The notes beneath the pieces were generated by a model that ran no database searches, was not told the origin of the DNA, and saw nothing but the letters and a program-made list of their open reading frames with translations. A DNA stretch of 64,000 bases from Miscanthus floridulus (Eukaryota; Streptophyta; Magnoliopsida; Poales; Poaceae). Below are positions 46,730 through 60,975 of this stretch, one piece after another (within the stretch, counting starts at the first letter, position 1; each line of letters opens with the position of its first letter). Made by a program: the position numbers and the translations under genes. Where the stretch lies: positions 24,530,502 to 24,594,501 of the forward strand of contig NC_089591.1 in NCBI RefSeq assembly GCF_019320115.1, read 5' to 3'.

Positions 46730-48667
46730 AGGAGGAAAAGTCTTTCCCAACTAGACTATAAACGTCGAGCCCTTGCCGAAGGTAAATCGGTACTTATCTT
46801 AAATTTTAAAATTTGAAATAAATTTATGCTTCAAAATTCAAAATTTAAAATTTTGCCTCATAATCAACTTTTTTTAAATAATAATAATTATTATTATTAT
46901 AGTAAATGTTTTGAATCTCTAGTTCACCTTTCAATGCCTTCACTTTCGTTGGATTAATCTTGGTTATCCTTCCATGCTCTACACCAGTATGTTTTGGTCT
47001 AGGTATGATTTGTGATCAATCATACTTTCATAGGCTTTTTAAATTAAGCATGGTGCTGAGTGTAGATTTTGGTTGGGTATTTAGAATAACCCCTGTAGGG
47101 AAACAATCAAATCCATAAGGGTAAGTCATAAACAAAGACAAGGTCAAAACCTTTTGGTGAACCCAAAATAATATAGTATGAACAATAAAAATCCTCAAGT
47201 TTATGCCTCTATAATATAATAAAAGCAGCTGAAGGACCGCAAGCAACAAACTAGCTTGGGGGAGGACCCCCGCACAGGTAAGTAGTATTTTTATTTTTCG
47301 CATTTTAAATTTTTGCATTATTTATTTTCTACATCTATTTAATTATTAGCATTTAAAAAATGAAAAAAGTATAAAATCAAAAAAAAAGTTATATGATAAA
47401 AACAACAAAAAATAATTATTCCACTCTCATATGTGATTTAAGAATGTTTAGTTTCTCTCTTGGTGAAATGATAAATAGTTGCTCTATCTATAATTCATTT
47501 GTGCCTAGGCTATAACTCAGTATTCCCCAAGATTCAAGTTTGTTGGCTAAAAATATCTCATCCTAAAAGCTTGACACTTATGGGTTGCAAAAGCATGATC
47601 ATTTTCTAAGTTGTTGCAAGTTATGATATGGTAAATAGAATATGTTATTACTTTGTTCTAAGAGAAACTTGACATCCTAGAGTTTTCTTTAAAAAATGCT
47701 AAAATCAAAAGTTCCTCAATGATTATGAATTCCTACCACTGGCCATATGACATGATTCAAATTCAAAACCTTAGTCATGTGCTACCTATATTCACATTGA
47801 GTTTTGTCAAATTGGTGTGACCCTTGTTGAGATTCTCATCATGCACCCATGATCAAGATTCACGTACACCCACAAATAAATGCTGACTCTTACACTGAGA
47901 GTTACGCAAAAACATGTTTTTTGTCCACCTAAAATAGAAACTCCATTCATTTGTCATGAGTCCTTCTCTCCAAAGTTTTCATATGCCAAAAAGAGTATCG
48001 GGCTATACTAAAAAAAGAGACATATGAAGCTCTCAAAATAGCAAAAGAAAAGAAGAAAAAAAGGATGGAACACATGAAGGTTCCAAAGTATTAAAAAAAG
48101 AGAGATAGCCCATACTTCTAAGGCAAAGTATCAAAAATACTAGGGTTAGAAAATATTCAACACACTCGCACTTCTTGATCAAAGTGTATGACTTGCATCT
48201 CCTTGGATCCGGTTTTTGACTTAGCAATATATGTTATGTAAGTATGCCTCTCATTGATACCTACCTAAAACTCCACTCAAAGCTTTTTAGAGATAGTATG
48301 AAAAGAAGGCAAAACAATCAAATGCCTTGGCGAGGATCATACACATTGAGCGATTCGAGTGAATCATTTAAGGAACTTACATTTTTTTTTGCAAAATTCA
48401 TAAAACCTTCGGATAGAAGGTTGATCAAAGAATGAATAACTAGTAATTCTATTAAACCTATTCTATCTTGCAACTGCCTAAGACTTGGAAAAGCAATAAG
48501 CCCCACAGGGATTAAGTTAAAAGGGAGGATAGAATGCCAAACTTATTTAAATTAGGGAAGAATATTTTGTTATAGGCATGGCACTTGTGAATTATATTCC
48601 AAATTGTAGCAAGTATTGATCAACAACCAATAACTTAGCTATTTGCTCGGGATGAGCAAAGGTTAAG
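46730..48667 (+). other. Element B region between gag and 3' LTR, no pol
   Basis: About 1.9 kb of AT-rich sequence without pol motifs on either strand. An AAT/ATT microsatellite with dyad symmetry lies at about 46879-46905. Open frames are short. In a complete Athila element pol and an env-like region would stand here. Confidence 0.7.
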
Positions 48668-48680
48668 CTTGGGGGGAGCT
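48668..48680 (+). other. Element B polypurine tract
   Basis: CTTGGGGGGAGCT directly precedes the LTR start TGTTGGCG at 48681, the usual position of the plus-strand primer. Confidence 0.85.
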
Positions 48681-48859
48681 TGTTGGCGATCTCTATCGAT
48701 CAAATCTGACCACCAAATAACTCAGAAAAAGAGGAGAAATTAGCAATCTTAATCACATATGCATTTACTATTAACCAAGTTCCACATGTATTTAGAGAAC
48801 ATTATTTTGCAGGTCACAAACATAAATACATGGAATAATTCACCAAAAGGCACTTTCTA
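48681..48859 (+). mobile_element. Element B 3' LTR, first 179 bp, cut by LARD2
   Basis: It matches 43662-43838 with a few differences. Homology stops where LARD2 starts (TGATAGAACC at 48860). The bases TTCTA at 48855-48859 would be the left target duplication of LARD2, and the right copy is beyond the window. Confidence 0.85.
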
Positions 48860-51800
48860 TGATAGAACCGCCCAATTTATACAAGATCAAGTATGGCTGT
48901 CCCTGTTTAGCACGTTGATGTGCACATACTTTCACTATATAAACCCGGTAGTCCGTCAAGTGTCATGAAGGACCTCGATAAATCAACATCACAACCAAGA
49001 TCGTGTGATTAAACAAATACACATCACATACACAGATTTGCAGCGGAAATAATATGACAAATTGGTTCACAAATAATAGTACAAGTATGGGTTTCAAAAT
49101 AGATTAGGGAAACAACATAGCTTTCAAATGATTATATTGATATAAGTTCCAAGTACATTGCTAGCATATATGACATCCTCTAATAAAAGCATATAGATGA
49201 GAAATAAATATAAAGTCATCGAGCTCACCGGTGGTTAGCCACCATCTTTAGTAGGCCGAGAACTTCACCTGTAACATGGTGGGATAAACCCTAAGTACTC
49301 GAATGTACTCAGCTAGACTTAACCATCATAAACCAAAAATAAAGTGACACCAAGGAGTATGCAAGGCTTTATAGGTGGAGCTAGCTTAACAAAATTTTGC
49401 ATAAAAGCTACTAGTTGATCTATACATTTTATAATTCGGTAACCAAGTTAATTATAGCTATTCATCTCTAGATTAGCACCTGTACTAGAGCAATCATGTG
49501 ATTAAGCTAACAAGCATTATTAACCATATCCAGTGTAACATTTTCATATTCATCATAACCATCAAATTCCATCATTTAGTGCTATGTTGCCACTGCTCAG
49601 TCAAGTTCTCACTATCCAGGAGAGACGGCGACTCGAATCGATTCCAACCAGCTAGGGAGTTATTCCTAACACAAACCCAAACATACCTGCACCAAGGTAG
49701 TCTTAGGTCACCTTTGGTATAACTTAGGTATAGTCACGGGTAAAATCAGCGAATGCACCCTCAGGGTTACTACCAGTCTGCCAGGAAGTTTAGGCCTAGC
49801 CTGCCCTTGGACTCATGCCACTGGCTCCCTAAACATCCTTACTGCCTCCAGTGTGCACACTTTCACTTACCGGGTCCTAGCCTGAGATGAGCTACTCGAC
49901 TTCGCAGTCGGAATAATTTATCTGGCCAACTAAGTGCTTGGCATGTGTTCAACATGACATGAGGACATACGACAAATTGGTCCTTAACTGACATAGAAGG
50001 GGATAAATAGGCACCAAGACCTCCATTGCCTTGTTGCTTCTCTATCACAATCCTGCTGGTCTCCTTTTATTTATCAACACATGGTTATTTCAACGATAGC
50101 AAATATTGCCAACCAGTGCTCTGGTATCCACCTATATCTCGTAGGTGACAGGAAATCACCTGACTTCTACCGGCTCAAGCATTGCTATGCATAGATTCAA
50201 TCCTAGACCTACATAGGGTTCAAGGTATAATTCTAGATAAGGTAGTTCTATGCATCAAGTGGTTCCAATCAACTATTATAACCTAATGCATCAAACATAA
50301 AGAACTCAAGTGATATTTGTAAAAACATAGGAGGCTTAGAATGCTTCGAGGCTTGTCTAGGATCTAACACAAGTTAGTTCGATTAGCTCGCACCGTCTTG
50401 GTGACATATCCGGTCCTAGCACTTGCTTAGTCCTTCCATCTTCGGGATAGGTCCACCATCACATCCTTCTCATGGTTCATCTAGCGCACCTAGATGAGAT
50501 GCAAGATGCAAGTGCATGAATATGAAGAATGGTAACAAGAGCTGCATCACATAAGAGTCTTCAAGACAAGCACAAGATTATGCAAGACATAGGCACCTAG
50601 AGTTATTTAACTAAATACTATTCTAGCTCAATAGGTGGATATGGAAAGCATATCGAGCATGACATACCCGCTAACTTAAGTTCAGCTATTGCAAGCATTT
50701 ATCAATCATGAACTAACAAGTTTAGCCAAATAAGAGCACACATGTACATAAATCCGGACAGCAGCATAGCAGTCACTTGTTTCAACCATAACTAGAGTTA
50801 TAAGCATAGAACAAGGGTGATCCTAGACTTTCTAGAAAGCTAATGAAATTATCTAAAACTTTGTTATTAACACCAAAAGCTGGTTCAACAAATAATAAGG
50901 TCAAAATACATCATGAAGCAGAGCTTATACAACTAAGGATAGAAAATTGATATTAACTTCAGAAATGCATAACTGGAGTTCTAGACATTAAGCAAACATG
51001 ATTCTTAACTTTATAGAACTATTATTAAGTTATCTATATCTTTATCATTATCATTTTAAGATGATTCTATAGTTAACAAGGTCAAACAACACCAAGAAGG
51101 CATCTTTGTCTAGATTTGGACAGAAATCTACCATTCCACTTTGAACAGCTATAACTAGAGTTCTAGACCACCAAAAGAAGTGATCTCAGACATTTTAGAA
51201 AGCTTAGGAAAAGAACTACAACTCTCCTATTATCACCAATACATGATTCCATGTTTAAATGAGCCAAAGAATACAATCATTCAGATCTATCTAGAGGACA
51301 TGCAAAAACCTGATAGCAAACTTCTAAAATCTATAACTCCTAAACCATCAGCCCTAAAATCATGAAATTTTAGTACAAGCAAGATAAGGAAATTATCTAC
51401 CACTTTTTTATTCACCATATTTATAGAAAACATCATTTGATTCACAAAGTTATCATCACAATAGAAAATGCACATGTAGCCATTTCAGAATGTAACAATT
51501 TGATGTTTCACTTGTTTTGCTAACAAAGAGCATGCACACATGAGCCATTCAAGAACTTCCACCACCACAAACATACTTAGCAACACTTTATTGAACACCA
51601 ATCACTCAAAGCATCATCAATTACAATTACAAGCATTATCTACAATTATGCTTTTATTAATCCTTTCTCCTAATAAACATATATATAATTTTAGTGATAT
51701 ATGAGAACTAGTTTGGGGATAAAATTTTTATGAGTGGTAGATGTTATCAAAACATGGCTACTGCATGAATTTCACATGCTTAGGTTTTATAATTTAATTA

Positions 51801-52609
51801 CTATGAAAAAGACAAATTGTTATTGCAAGGAAACATGTAAAAGCAAGATAAATCTAAAGATCATCATTTTCTATAAACACATAGCCATATTATATGTTAT
51901 TATGGTAGCACAACATCATCCAAACGTAGTGGAACCACATTTTCCATTTTTACACCCACATAAAAATTATAACTTATTTAAAACCATTTATCAAGCATTA
52001 ATCAAGTTAAATCAATAACTCAACCATACTACATCTAATGAACATGAAATTTTTACCACAGCACACATATAGCATCAGTAGCCTACCATAAAAATGCCAC
52101 AGCAATTGGAGCACCACAACTTTAGATATGAGAATAACAAGCCAAAATTGCCTATTTAACAAGATTAAATCAAAAAAATATAAAAACAGTACAAAACTAG
52201 CATGTTTAATATTTTTATTAGCTACAGCATGTCATCACAAGATTAACACAACTAGAATTACCATTTTTGGACTTCTATAACTCAAGATATGCATCTGACA
52301 ACTAAAAACAATAGAAACTTTCTACTAACATATATCATATTATGAGTCTACTGTGTAGATCTACTCACAAGGATTCCAAAAAGTCTTCATTTTCTATTTT
52401 ATGATTTTTCTATGATTTCTTATAATTTTCCAAAGTTTTAGCCATAAAAGAAAAATACATTTGCAAAGAGAACCCTACACTTTCCACTAAACGGATTCTA
52501 GCAAATAGGTCCTTATAGGTACTATTCACATGAGTCATAGGTTCTTCACTTAACCCCCTGCACTTGCTTCTATTTGAGCATGATGTCCTTCTTCTTCAAC
52601 TCATTGGGC

Positions 52610-53060
52610 AAAGCAAAGGAGATGGCTGGTGGGCCGGCCGGTCTTGGCGGACGATGGCCAGCAGCGGTGGGGAAAGGTCACGGCCGCGTAATGGTGGGCC
52701 ACACCCGTGGGTGGCGTTGGGGCAACGTGTGGTAGTGGAGGAGCTGGTCGGGCAAAGGGAAGATGGAGGAGGCAGGAGCAACAGCGGTAGGGCTCTGCTC
52801 GTCAGCCATGGCAGCCATGGTGACCACGTCCGCAAGCAGCAGCAGCACGAGAGGAATAGCGCAAGGGAGGGCAAGAGTGAGTGGGAGCGTGAGGAAGGGT
52901 CATGGAGGTGTGGGGAGCGAGGGAGAGTGAGGCAGGGAATGCTTAGGCGTCTTGGCCTCTCCCCATCGGCATATGAAGGGTAGCGGCACATGGCAACAAT
53001 GGTGGGGGAGCGCTTAGGCATGGATGCCATGTCCCGGACACGCGTCGCCTATTGGGGCAT
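52610..53060 (-). other. GC-rich island inside LARD2 left LTR
   Basis: It sits at the same relative place as the LARD1 islands but is shorter and diverged. The longest frames (minus 53030-52596, 144 codons; plus 52564-52983, 139 codons) are not alignable as proteins with those of LARD1 by eye. Confidence 0.65.
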
Positions 53061-53712
53061 TTTACCGAGCACGTGGCGAGCAGCGATGTGGGTAAGGTGG
53101 GTGCCATTTTTGGGCTAGCTACAGGCCAATTTGGACCTTGGGCCCAAAAGCAAACTTGGAGCCCACCTAATGATCTACAAAACTCATTAAGGGTGCCTGG
53201 CCATTAGAGCTCTTCATTAGCGGCTAATTAAGCTCCAAGTTGACAGTGTCAATGACTTAACGAAGGTTAAGCCTTGCTCTGCTTGAGCTCAAATTATTTG
53301 GTCAAAACATGGACAAATTTGATCCAACTTTTTGTATGTCCTTCTCCAAGATGTAAGCTCCAACTTTTATTTTGGGATCAAGTTAAGTTGCATAACAAAA
53401 TACAAGAACATGACATGCCAGCTATCCTTGCCACAAATCTTAGACTTAGAATATTTTTCGGGGCTAAAAACAGCAGCTGATTCAAACTTGAGACTTCTGT
53501 TTGAGCCACTTAGGAGTTGAAATAGGTCTTGGTTCAAAAATAATGTTTGTTGTAATCCACTCAAACTTCAACTTTTATTAAAGGTCAAACTTTATATCTA
53601 GTACAGAAATCATTGCTTCATCTTGGTCAAAGCAGCACCTCGTTAAACCCTGTAATTAGGGTTTTCGACCAATTGAGGCATTTTCTTGACATTTGCTCAA
53701 CACGAACTCATC

Positions 53713-55806
53713 ATGACTGATGAGGATAAAACAGGAACAATGTGCGCAAAATTAGTCACAGCAGCAAAGATTTGATGGAAACGATGGGGGAAAACATACG
53801 AACTAGACTCTAACATGACCTAACCAGCAACAAGACCTTGACCAGGACACAAACTCAACACGACGGACTCTGAAACCGAAATATGCAAAGGCTATGCCAT
53901 GGAAGGTTCTAGGACAGGGAAAAAAATATGGCACTGGACTATGGGACAAAAGCGAAACACTCAAAACTAGGGGATAAATGTAAACCTGATAGTATACCTT
54001 AGCTTTGATTACCACTTGATGGAAACAAAGATCCCGATCTTCCATCAGGTAGAGGTAACTATCATTGTGGTCGAGAATGACACACCGATCCAGGCTTCAA
54101 ATCAAAAGATCAAACCCTGCAATCTTAGCACCACAGCTCCTCTAGTATCACCAGTAACGACTAGGTTGACCTCAGCCAAGAAGGCTAATCCCTACCTGTG
54201 CAATGAAGAACACAAGCAAGAACAAGAAAGAACACAACCAAATTGTAGATGAATGATTAATCTCATGAAGTTGGGGTCTCACAAACCGATGAACTGGCAA
54301 AATTGTTCTTGACAGAATAATCTAAGCAAAACCCAAACCCTAATAGAGAGGCTGGTGGCTGTTTATGAAGACTCTAGGGTCATGCAGACCCCTAGATGTG
54401 CCCCTAATGGGCCCAAACTCGATACATGGTCCAACGGACCAAAAGACGATGTCGCAGCACCCTTACAGATTCTGGATGCTAACTTGTGACCACGATTCCT
54501 GTTGATTCCGAATAGCTTTTGATGTGAAACCACTTGGATTGGCTTCCTTATAAAATTAGTTTTCCATCCATATGTGGATCATCAAAAATAGAGTCCAGAT
54601 GCGTCCTAGGTGACCAGTTTAAGGCAGACTGGTCCTGGAGGCCAAGGCAGACTGAAAATCATATTGGACTGGGCCTCTGGTTCCTGTTGGACATCCTTGC
54701 TGGTCATCTTCGCCTCCATCATGTCCTCTAAGTCCTTCATGACCCTCTCCAATGTTCCTAAGCAAGATAACATCATTTGGTAGTAGTCTATTCTCAAAAG
54801 TATAAAAAGAATCATTTAAGAACGAGCTCACCTCTAAATTGAGTTGACGCATTCGAGCCTAGGTCATTGGACCTTGCATGATGGTTGGAGGATCAGCGGG
54901 TACATCCAAAGGAGTAATGGTAGAGGTAACTATCGTTGTGGCGGAGAATGACACACCGATCCAGCTTCAAATCGAAAGATCGAACCCTGCAATCTTAGCA
55001 TCACAGCTCCTCTAGTTATCAACCAAGTCATGGACCAGGTTGACCTCACCAAGAAGGCTAATCCCTGCCTGTGCAATAAAGAACACAAGCAAAAACAAGA
55101 AAGAACACAACCAAATTGCAGATGAATGATTAATCTCATGAAGTTGGGGTCTCATAAACCGATGAACGGCAAAACTGTTCTTGACAGAATAATCTAAGCA
55201 AAACCCAAACCCTAATAGAGAGGTGGTAGCTATTTATGAAGACTCTAGGGTCATGCAAGACCCCTAGATGTGCCCCTAATGGGCCCAAACTCGATACATG
55301 GTCCAACGGACCAAAAGATGGTGTTGTAGCACCCTGGCAGATTCTGGATGCTAACTTGTGACCACGATTCCCTGTTGATTCCGAATAGATTTTGACGTGA
55401 AACCACTTGGATTGGCTTCCTTATAAAATTAGCTTTCCATCCATATGTGGATCATCAAAAATAGAGTCCAGATGCGTCCTAGGTGACTAGTTTAAGGCAG
55501 ACTGGTCCTGGAGGCCGAGGCAGACTCGAAATCATGTTGGACCGGGCCTCCGGTTCCTGTTGGACGTCCTTGCTGGTCATCTTCGCCTCTACCATGTCCT
55601 CTAAGTCCTTCATGATCCTCTCCAATGTTCCTAAGCAAGATAACATCATTAGGTAGTAGTCTATTCTTAAAAGTATAAAAAGAATCGCTTAAGAACGAGC
55701 TCACCTCTAAATTTAGTTGACGCATTCGAGCCCAGGTCATTGGACCTTGCATGACGGTTGGAGGATCAGCGGGTACATCCCAAGGAGTGATGTCCTCATC
55801 AATGAC
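53713..55806 (-). mobile_element. Solo LTR (53718-55801) of a chromovirus-type element with ATGAC duplications
   Basis: The insert has 9-bp inverted ends TGATGAGGA/TCCTCATCA with TG...CA termini, and ATGAC at 53713-53717 and 55802-55806. LARD1 shows the uninterrupted LTR near 9871-9897. On the minus strand the insert begins inside a reading frame (DEDITPWDVPADPPTVMQGP, ARMRQLNLEVSSFLSDSFY, LLPNDVILLRNIGEDHEG), which looks like the C-terminal tail of a chromovirus pol that overlaps its LTR, as described for CRM-type elements. CRM versus Reina or another clade is not settled. Confidence 0.72.
54049..55792. repeat. 0.87-kb tandem duplication within the solo LTR
   Basis: Units 54049-54919 (871 bp) and 54920-55792 (873 bp) are direct repeats, both starting GTAGAGGTAACTATC and ending GGAGT(A/G)ATG. 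Differences are mostly single bases and 1-bp indels. Each unit contains the pol-tail frame on the minus strand. Confidence 0.92.
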
Positions 55807-56189
55807 TTTTGTTGTAGAGTTCAATTAGAGTCATTTGGTCAAGGTATAAAGGTTTGGTAGACATCTCAGATTCGGATTTACTTAATAAAGTAATTCAATC
55901 AAGGTTATAACTTATCATTTTGTGTGACTTCTTGGCTCCAAACTTCACTAAACTTTTTCCACTAGTCAAGATGGATGCATGTTGATGTAATGTACATGAA
56001 AACCAAGATCCACATGTAAGCAAAGGTGTGTTGTCCAAGTTCAAGTTGGGACTCAATTTCATAGATTGGACCTCAATACCTTCATCATCACTTCAAAATT
56101 ATGAACTAGAGATCATAAGCATTGCTTGACATGTTCTACTTAAGTCCAAATCCACTACTTAACATGTGACTAACACCTGGGGTGTTACA

Positions 56190-56202
56190 GCCCTCCCCTC
56201 TT
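56190..56202 (-). other. LARD2 polypurine tract
   Basis: The minus strand reads AAGAGGGGAGGGC directly before the LTR start TGTAACACC. It is the diverged equivalent of 10294-10310. Confidence 0.85.
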
Positions 56203-59200
56203 ATGAGAATCTCACCCTGAGATTGGGTGCAAAAGACTTTTAAGGGAAGAGAAGCGTGTCATTCATTTTCCAACATCAACAATAGCATTAGGCTATTTAG
56301 CTTCAGAGCATCAAAGAGGCTAATTTGGTTAAGACAACTTTCTAATATTTGCTATCCATAGTAAATTTTGTCTAAAAAATTTCTTTCATTGACTTCCATG
56401 AAGCTTTGTTACTTTGGGAGGAATCCAAGATAGCACAACACTTCATTCTTGGGATACGGAGAGTACTATGGAGCATAAACTAATTACCCATAATATCTAT
56501 TTCCCTAGTGAATATAGCATGGACCATATGAACTTTGCACTAGACTTCAAGCTTCTGAAAGCTACTCATTATAATGGTTCCATGTTCATTCACAAAGTTC
56601 AAAAAGGAGTCCCCTACCAAAGTAGCTTGAGTACAACCTTTCATAAGGGATGAGATCATAGATGAGGGTAAACATCCTCTGAGGCTGTGAGAAACCAAGT
56701 AACCAACAGACAATATCTATGCCGATCATAACTGTTCAATCACTCAAATGCTAACTGATGTAAAACTACATAATGTTCCATGTGTGCATTTCTCCTTCTC
56801 TAATGATAACACTTTATTATCTGAGTCTGTTGAGTGAGTGGTGAATGTGATAGCTGACTCTATTCACTCAGCATTTTTGATGATCATTAGTTGAGGGAAT
56901 CCTCTTATCCAAGCGACAACAGTTATCTGGGTTGAATCTGATGCAACCTCTTGTGTAAAAACACATGGAAGGTACCAATAGACAAGTCCACCTTGGAAAT
57001 CCTTGCTAAAGAAGGAGGATAGCAAGGTCTAGAGGACAACAAAAGTTGCAAGTATACACCAATTGGAAAAAATAGTACGCTACCAAGCAGGTTGAGCATA
57101 ATTTGCCTTCATGGTGCAGTGGCATAGTAAGTTAGGTTGACTTGCACTGTAGCAAAACTAGCTTTGTTGGACTACTTTTGACATTGAGGCTTCCTTCTAA
57201 TGTCAATCAACAACACAAAATCATAATCTAAACTCTATTGTCTGGCACTTTTCAAATTATTTTCGACTCGTAATGGCACAAATTAACTTGTAGAACACCT
57301 TGACTGCTCAAGCATTATTGATATGAGAGGGAAAAAGCAAGCCACAAAGGGGTGCAAGGAGTCTCCTCTAGGGCACCTAAAGGATTATCTAATGGCAAAA
57401 CATTGAACATGTTACTAATCTTGGCATCAATTACAAACACAACATTCTATTTGGAGGGGTGATAGCAGTCCACAGAGAAATCACAGATTCTATATACTTT
57501 GTTTTTTGGTTCATATATCACAAACTATGACTCCATTGTGCACAAATTTTGGTAGGCATTTAGATCCAAGAGTTGCTTAACTACTGACCAAAATTCAGCT
57601 CAAACGGACACTGTTTGTCTATCCAAACAAATCATCTACCAAAACTGCTTTGTTCTAAAATTTTGGGACCAAACTGTCAAAACATCTCTCAAATCCAATG
57701 ATTTACTCAACCAATCCTCAAACCAACTTAAGACATTGAAGTACCTTAAGCGAAGAATGAGATCACCAAGTTTGGTGTGAATTCAACCATGTTTGAGCCA
57801 CTAATCACTGGCTTCAAGATAACCGGTTTAGTGCCATAAAATCTAGATAGATTTCTTGCTCTTCTTTTCCTTTGCTTCACACGTTGTGGAGTGTGTTCTA
57901 CAACTCTTTCACTCTTCTTATAGAAGTAGCAGTAGCTTTTTCACTAAGGAGAGAGACTAGGGTTTGTCCTTACATGCCTCTTAGGAAACAACTTCAACCG
58001 TTAATTTAGGCACCAACTCGACGATGCACAAGCATTGGACTGGTGGGCTATTTTTTTGTGAGGCACAAAGCATACTTCATGTGGAGGGGTAGTCCGGCAA
58101 AGATAAGGGGCCATTGCTACCTACCCTTCTATGCTTCATCCAATAGAGTCCTGAGCAAATCCTTTTGTAGCACCTAGATGCATAGTAACGCTGTCCTCAA
58201 CTAAGGACGTGCTCTCTATAGCTCTTTACCTAGCCAATACAGTATCTTGCATTACCCGTGTGATTGTCCAAGATGGAATTGACTTGATGACATAGGGCTT
58301 AGAGAACAAAGCAGTACTAGCATCACTGATCGGCTTTGTTGTTTCTTTGTCTAACATTGTTCTATGAGACATAGCCATTGGAGCTACCAAAGAGTTATTA
58401 CCTAGCTGTAACTTAACCTTCCTATTGGTAACTAATTAGATGTCTCTCAACATTTAAAAGAAACAAAACTTCCTTTTTGATAGAAACAATTGTATTTGAT
58501 GTGCAAATAGACAGTCACCATGGAAGTCAGCAGAAAAGGGTTCACTGAAGAAAGTCGGTTATTTGACTGCAGGATCACCTTACACATAAAGATCAAGACA
58601 TGGATAGAAAGCTCATGAGCAGCAGGTGACCTATTATAGGACATAATGTCTCGGTCCATATATTGTCCGACTAATAACTTGTCCAACTTTAAGTATTGTG
58701 TATTGTTCTGATCCAATGGGGATGACCTAAGTTGCCCACTAGATAATCTATGTCATTACAGGGACAGTCAAGTAGAGTCACTTGTCTACCATCTCTTGTA
58801 GTCTGTTTATGTTCATGTTAGTGACATGTTCTTCAAAGGTTATCCTTTGGATGACTTTAGAAGGAAGTCCTATTGCATTTGGTTTGACATACAGATCTTC
58901 TAACAAGATAAGGAGAGATAACCAAGGAAGAGCTCATGTGAAAATAACACATCGGTGCAGTTCTGTAATGGATCATGACTAGGAACCTCGATACCAGTGC
59001 ATGTTGAGTAGTACAACCTTGTGTGCTCGCCCATAGGAGGCTCTCGGTTTCATCACAGCACCATAGTTGCTACTCATAATACCATTACTGATCACACACC
59101 CAAAATGAATTTCAAGTTGCACAGATTGAGTCGTATGAACAAGCACTATGTAAAGGAGGGATAGCGAGCAAAGGTAGTCACAAGATCAGGAGTCAACGAG

Positions 59201-60963
59201 GAGGCGATCCGAAGATTAAAACACAACGCAAGAGAACATAGCTTAATTGCCAAAGACAACTAAGCAGGCGACTCTTGCTTAATCTCCATATACGCCTTGT
59301 GTCCACCAAGGTGATTACTAGGTAACGATTAACATGAGATTTGGTCTTGCTAAGTAGCAACATGAGATCAAGACTGATAAACATCCAGAGACTTGAAAGA
59401 GTTGGAGACAAAACAAATGAGATTTGAGGGACAGAGCCCATGCACTGACTAGGGATTCAGTTGATAAAGCAACGACATGATCTGCGAGGAAAAGGTTCCA
59501 AAGCCTAGGTAGATAGCGATTAGCATTACACCAGATCATCTGTAGGAGAAGGAGCAATGAGGTTCAACAAGGATTTTTGAGCAAGGTCCTCCCACATAGG
59601 AGCAAGACATCCACGACACATGCAAGCATTCAAGAGAACTAAGCTTGGGCTTAAGGTCAGGCAAAGGCATGGATATAGGTCTTCGTAGCGCAACGTTCAA
59701 GGGCTAGCAACCACGTGTATAGGCTTAGGCTCCTAAGAGAGAACTTAATTAGAGAAGACAACCATGAGATTATCAAAACTTGGATGCTGTTCTAGGATAG
59801 TGCTCTTCAACATGTGTATGCTTACCAAGGAAAAAAGGGGTGACAGCTACGACACTACCTAGATAACGAGCATCCACATGTCTAAAGAACTAATGTGAAG
59901 ATAACTTGAAAGGAAGAACCTGACATTATATTTAAAAGTAAAGCATGTGCAGGCTTCTAACAAGGTATCACTACTAGTTTTAGTTTTCAAAGGGGTGAAG
60001 TTTTTGCTAACTACTAACTTGTCATCTATTTCCTTTGGAAGCAAACATATAAGGCAAAGCTAATCACACTATCTTCAAGCATAGCTATTCAAGCGGCATG
60101 GAACAAGGCATTTTGCCTAGCTTCACACAGGGAAGATGGTAACATCACATTGATCACAAGTTACTTAATATTAGAACAAAGTGAGGGAAGCATATTTATG
60201 CACAAGCACGATCATGATGCATGACCGTCATATTCGTCCTCACAAAATTGTTAGCCTAAGGTGGCAATTATGTTCTATGTCGGTGGCATAACACGTACTC
60301 TCTTGATATATAGCAAGTCATCAACTATATTCAATCTACGCATTCGTGGTTAGCATACCTACAGAAGGATTTCATTTCAGCCCAATCCCACAATTATATA
60401 TGCAGAAATAAAAGTCTAGGCTCTAGGTTGCAAGCTAAATACTTCCATATATATACCCATATATATACTTTCATATCAAAGCTACCCAAAAGTAAATACG
60501 TCTATACATACATATATAATATGCATATATAGTCGTACCAAAACTAACCCATAATTAAATACTTCTGTATATATATGAGATATATATACTTAAGTATCAA
60601 AACTACCTCTTCCCTTTGACCGAACGCTCACGTCTTACAGTCATGCCACTCACCATCTTACCTGGGCATAGAGGTACATTGATCCATACATTACCACTCA
60701 AGCGAATGGCATCCATACAATAGCATGTCATATGGACGATGAAATAAAAATTGCAATAAAGTACATCCCCCCATAGTTAGTATTAGTTTACTTAGCCACC
60801 TAGTAGTCCTTAATTGGGCTTAACCAGAGGTTGTCGCTAGCATAGTTTTGCAAATTAGTTTTGACAAATTTTTCCTTGTAGCTAACGTTTTAGTCCAAAT
60901 AGGCTTTTAAAATCAAAACTTTATTTTTAAAACTACATACATGACAATATTATGCTTAATCTT

Positions 60964-60975
60964 GCTCTGATACCA
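60964..60975 (-). other. LARD2 primer binding site, intact tRNA-Met type
   Basis: The minus strand reads TGGTATCAGAGC, identical to the complement of the plant initiator tRNA-Met end, four bases from the LTR at 60980. Confidence 0.92.

Larger units (their letters stand above)
48860..56189 (-). mobile_element. LARD2 left LTR (3' LTR), carrying a solo-LTR insert
   Basis: It starts TGATAGAACCGCCC and ends GGTGTTACA. It is collinear with the LARD1 LTR, including the conserved hairpin at 50143, a GC-rich block at 52610-53060 and the end. It is 7330 bp, or about 5.24 kb without the 2084-bp insert and duplicated ATGAC. It matches its partner, which starts at 60980, over the 3 kb visible. Confidence 0.9.

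Noticed and set aside
52564..53030. Overlapping 139- and 144-codon frames in LARD2
   Set aside because: They oppose each other in a GC-rich, low-complexity block with Leu/Ser-rich composition and no domain.
53718..55801. DNA transposon with 9-bp terminal inverted repeats
   Set aside because: The TG...CA termini, 5-bp duplication and pol tail on the inside fit an LTR better. No transposase is seen.
60964..60975. tRNA gene at the tRNA-Met-like sequence
   Set aside because: Only 12 bases match, exactly where a primer binding site is expected beside an LTR. No tRNA fold is present.
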